Assembly: GCA_002425885.1 (NCBI GenBank)
Contig: DINC01000294.1
Span: 1 to 6,274 of the forward strand
DNA length: 6,274 nt
DNA from: Spirochaetia bacterium UBA5550
Lineage (GTDB): Bacteria; Spirochaetota; UBA4802; UBA5550
Reading direction: 5' to 3'
The position numbers were made by a program, and so were the translations under genes. The notes under the pieces were generated by a model. The model was not told where the DNA came from. It did not search any database and saw only the letters and a program-made list of their open reading frames with translations. Positions within the stretch are counted from its first letter, which is position 1. Every line of letters starts with the position of its first letter. Below, piece after piece: positions 6,270-6,274 of the stretch.

Positions 6270-6274
6270 TCGTC

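Overview
The window suggests a diderm (Gram-negative-type) bacterium. All four genes are read from the minus strand, and three of them encode cell-envelope proteins: two signal-peptidase-II lipoproteins and one FadL/OmpP1-type outer-membrane beta-barrel. The DNA looks moderately AT-leaning by eye. Multi-repeat cadherin-like and fibronectin type III lipoproteins beside a FadL-like porin are reminiscent of free-living or host-associated Spirochaetota. That placement is an inference, and other anaerobic diderms, such as deltaproteobacterial lineages, are not excluded.

Layout in transcription order (right to left): (1) 6220-4322, a 632-residue lipoprotein with four cadherin-like beta-sandwich repeats and an unrecognised C-terminal region of about 170 residues; (2) 4297-2672, a 541-residue FadL/OmpP1-family outer-membrane protein with an unusual lysine-rich C-terminal tail; (3) 2640-817, a 607-residue lipoprotein made almost entirely of six fibronectin type III repeats; (4) 792 to beyond base 1, a MaoC/R-hydratase double-hotdog dehydratase whose last part lies outside the window. 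Because no stop codon falls inside the window, gene 4 is easily missed by stop-to-stop ORF calling.

The gaps between genes are 24, 31 and 24 bases. Each start has a purine-rich ribosome binding site, and no hairpin-plus-U-tract terminator is visible in any gap, so the four genes are probably co-transcribed. The only leader in view is the 54 bases right of 6220. It holds AT-rich possible -10 elements and a small inverted repeat, but any -35 element lies outside the window. No stretch over 300 bases lacks a gene. I saw no tRNA, rRNA, CRISPR, insertion sequence or riboswitch.

Working model (inference): the FadL-like barrel moves a hydrophobic substrate across the outer membrane. The two repeat lipoproteins act as adhesive or scaffold modules anchored in the same membrane, and the MaoC-type enzyme processes an acyl thioester in the cytoplasm. 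The combination is not one I recognise as a named system, and the link between the lipid enzyme and the surface proteins rests on gene order only.
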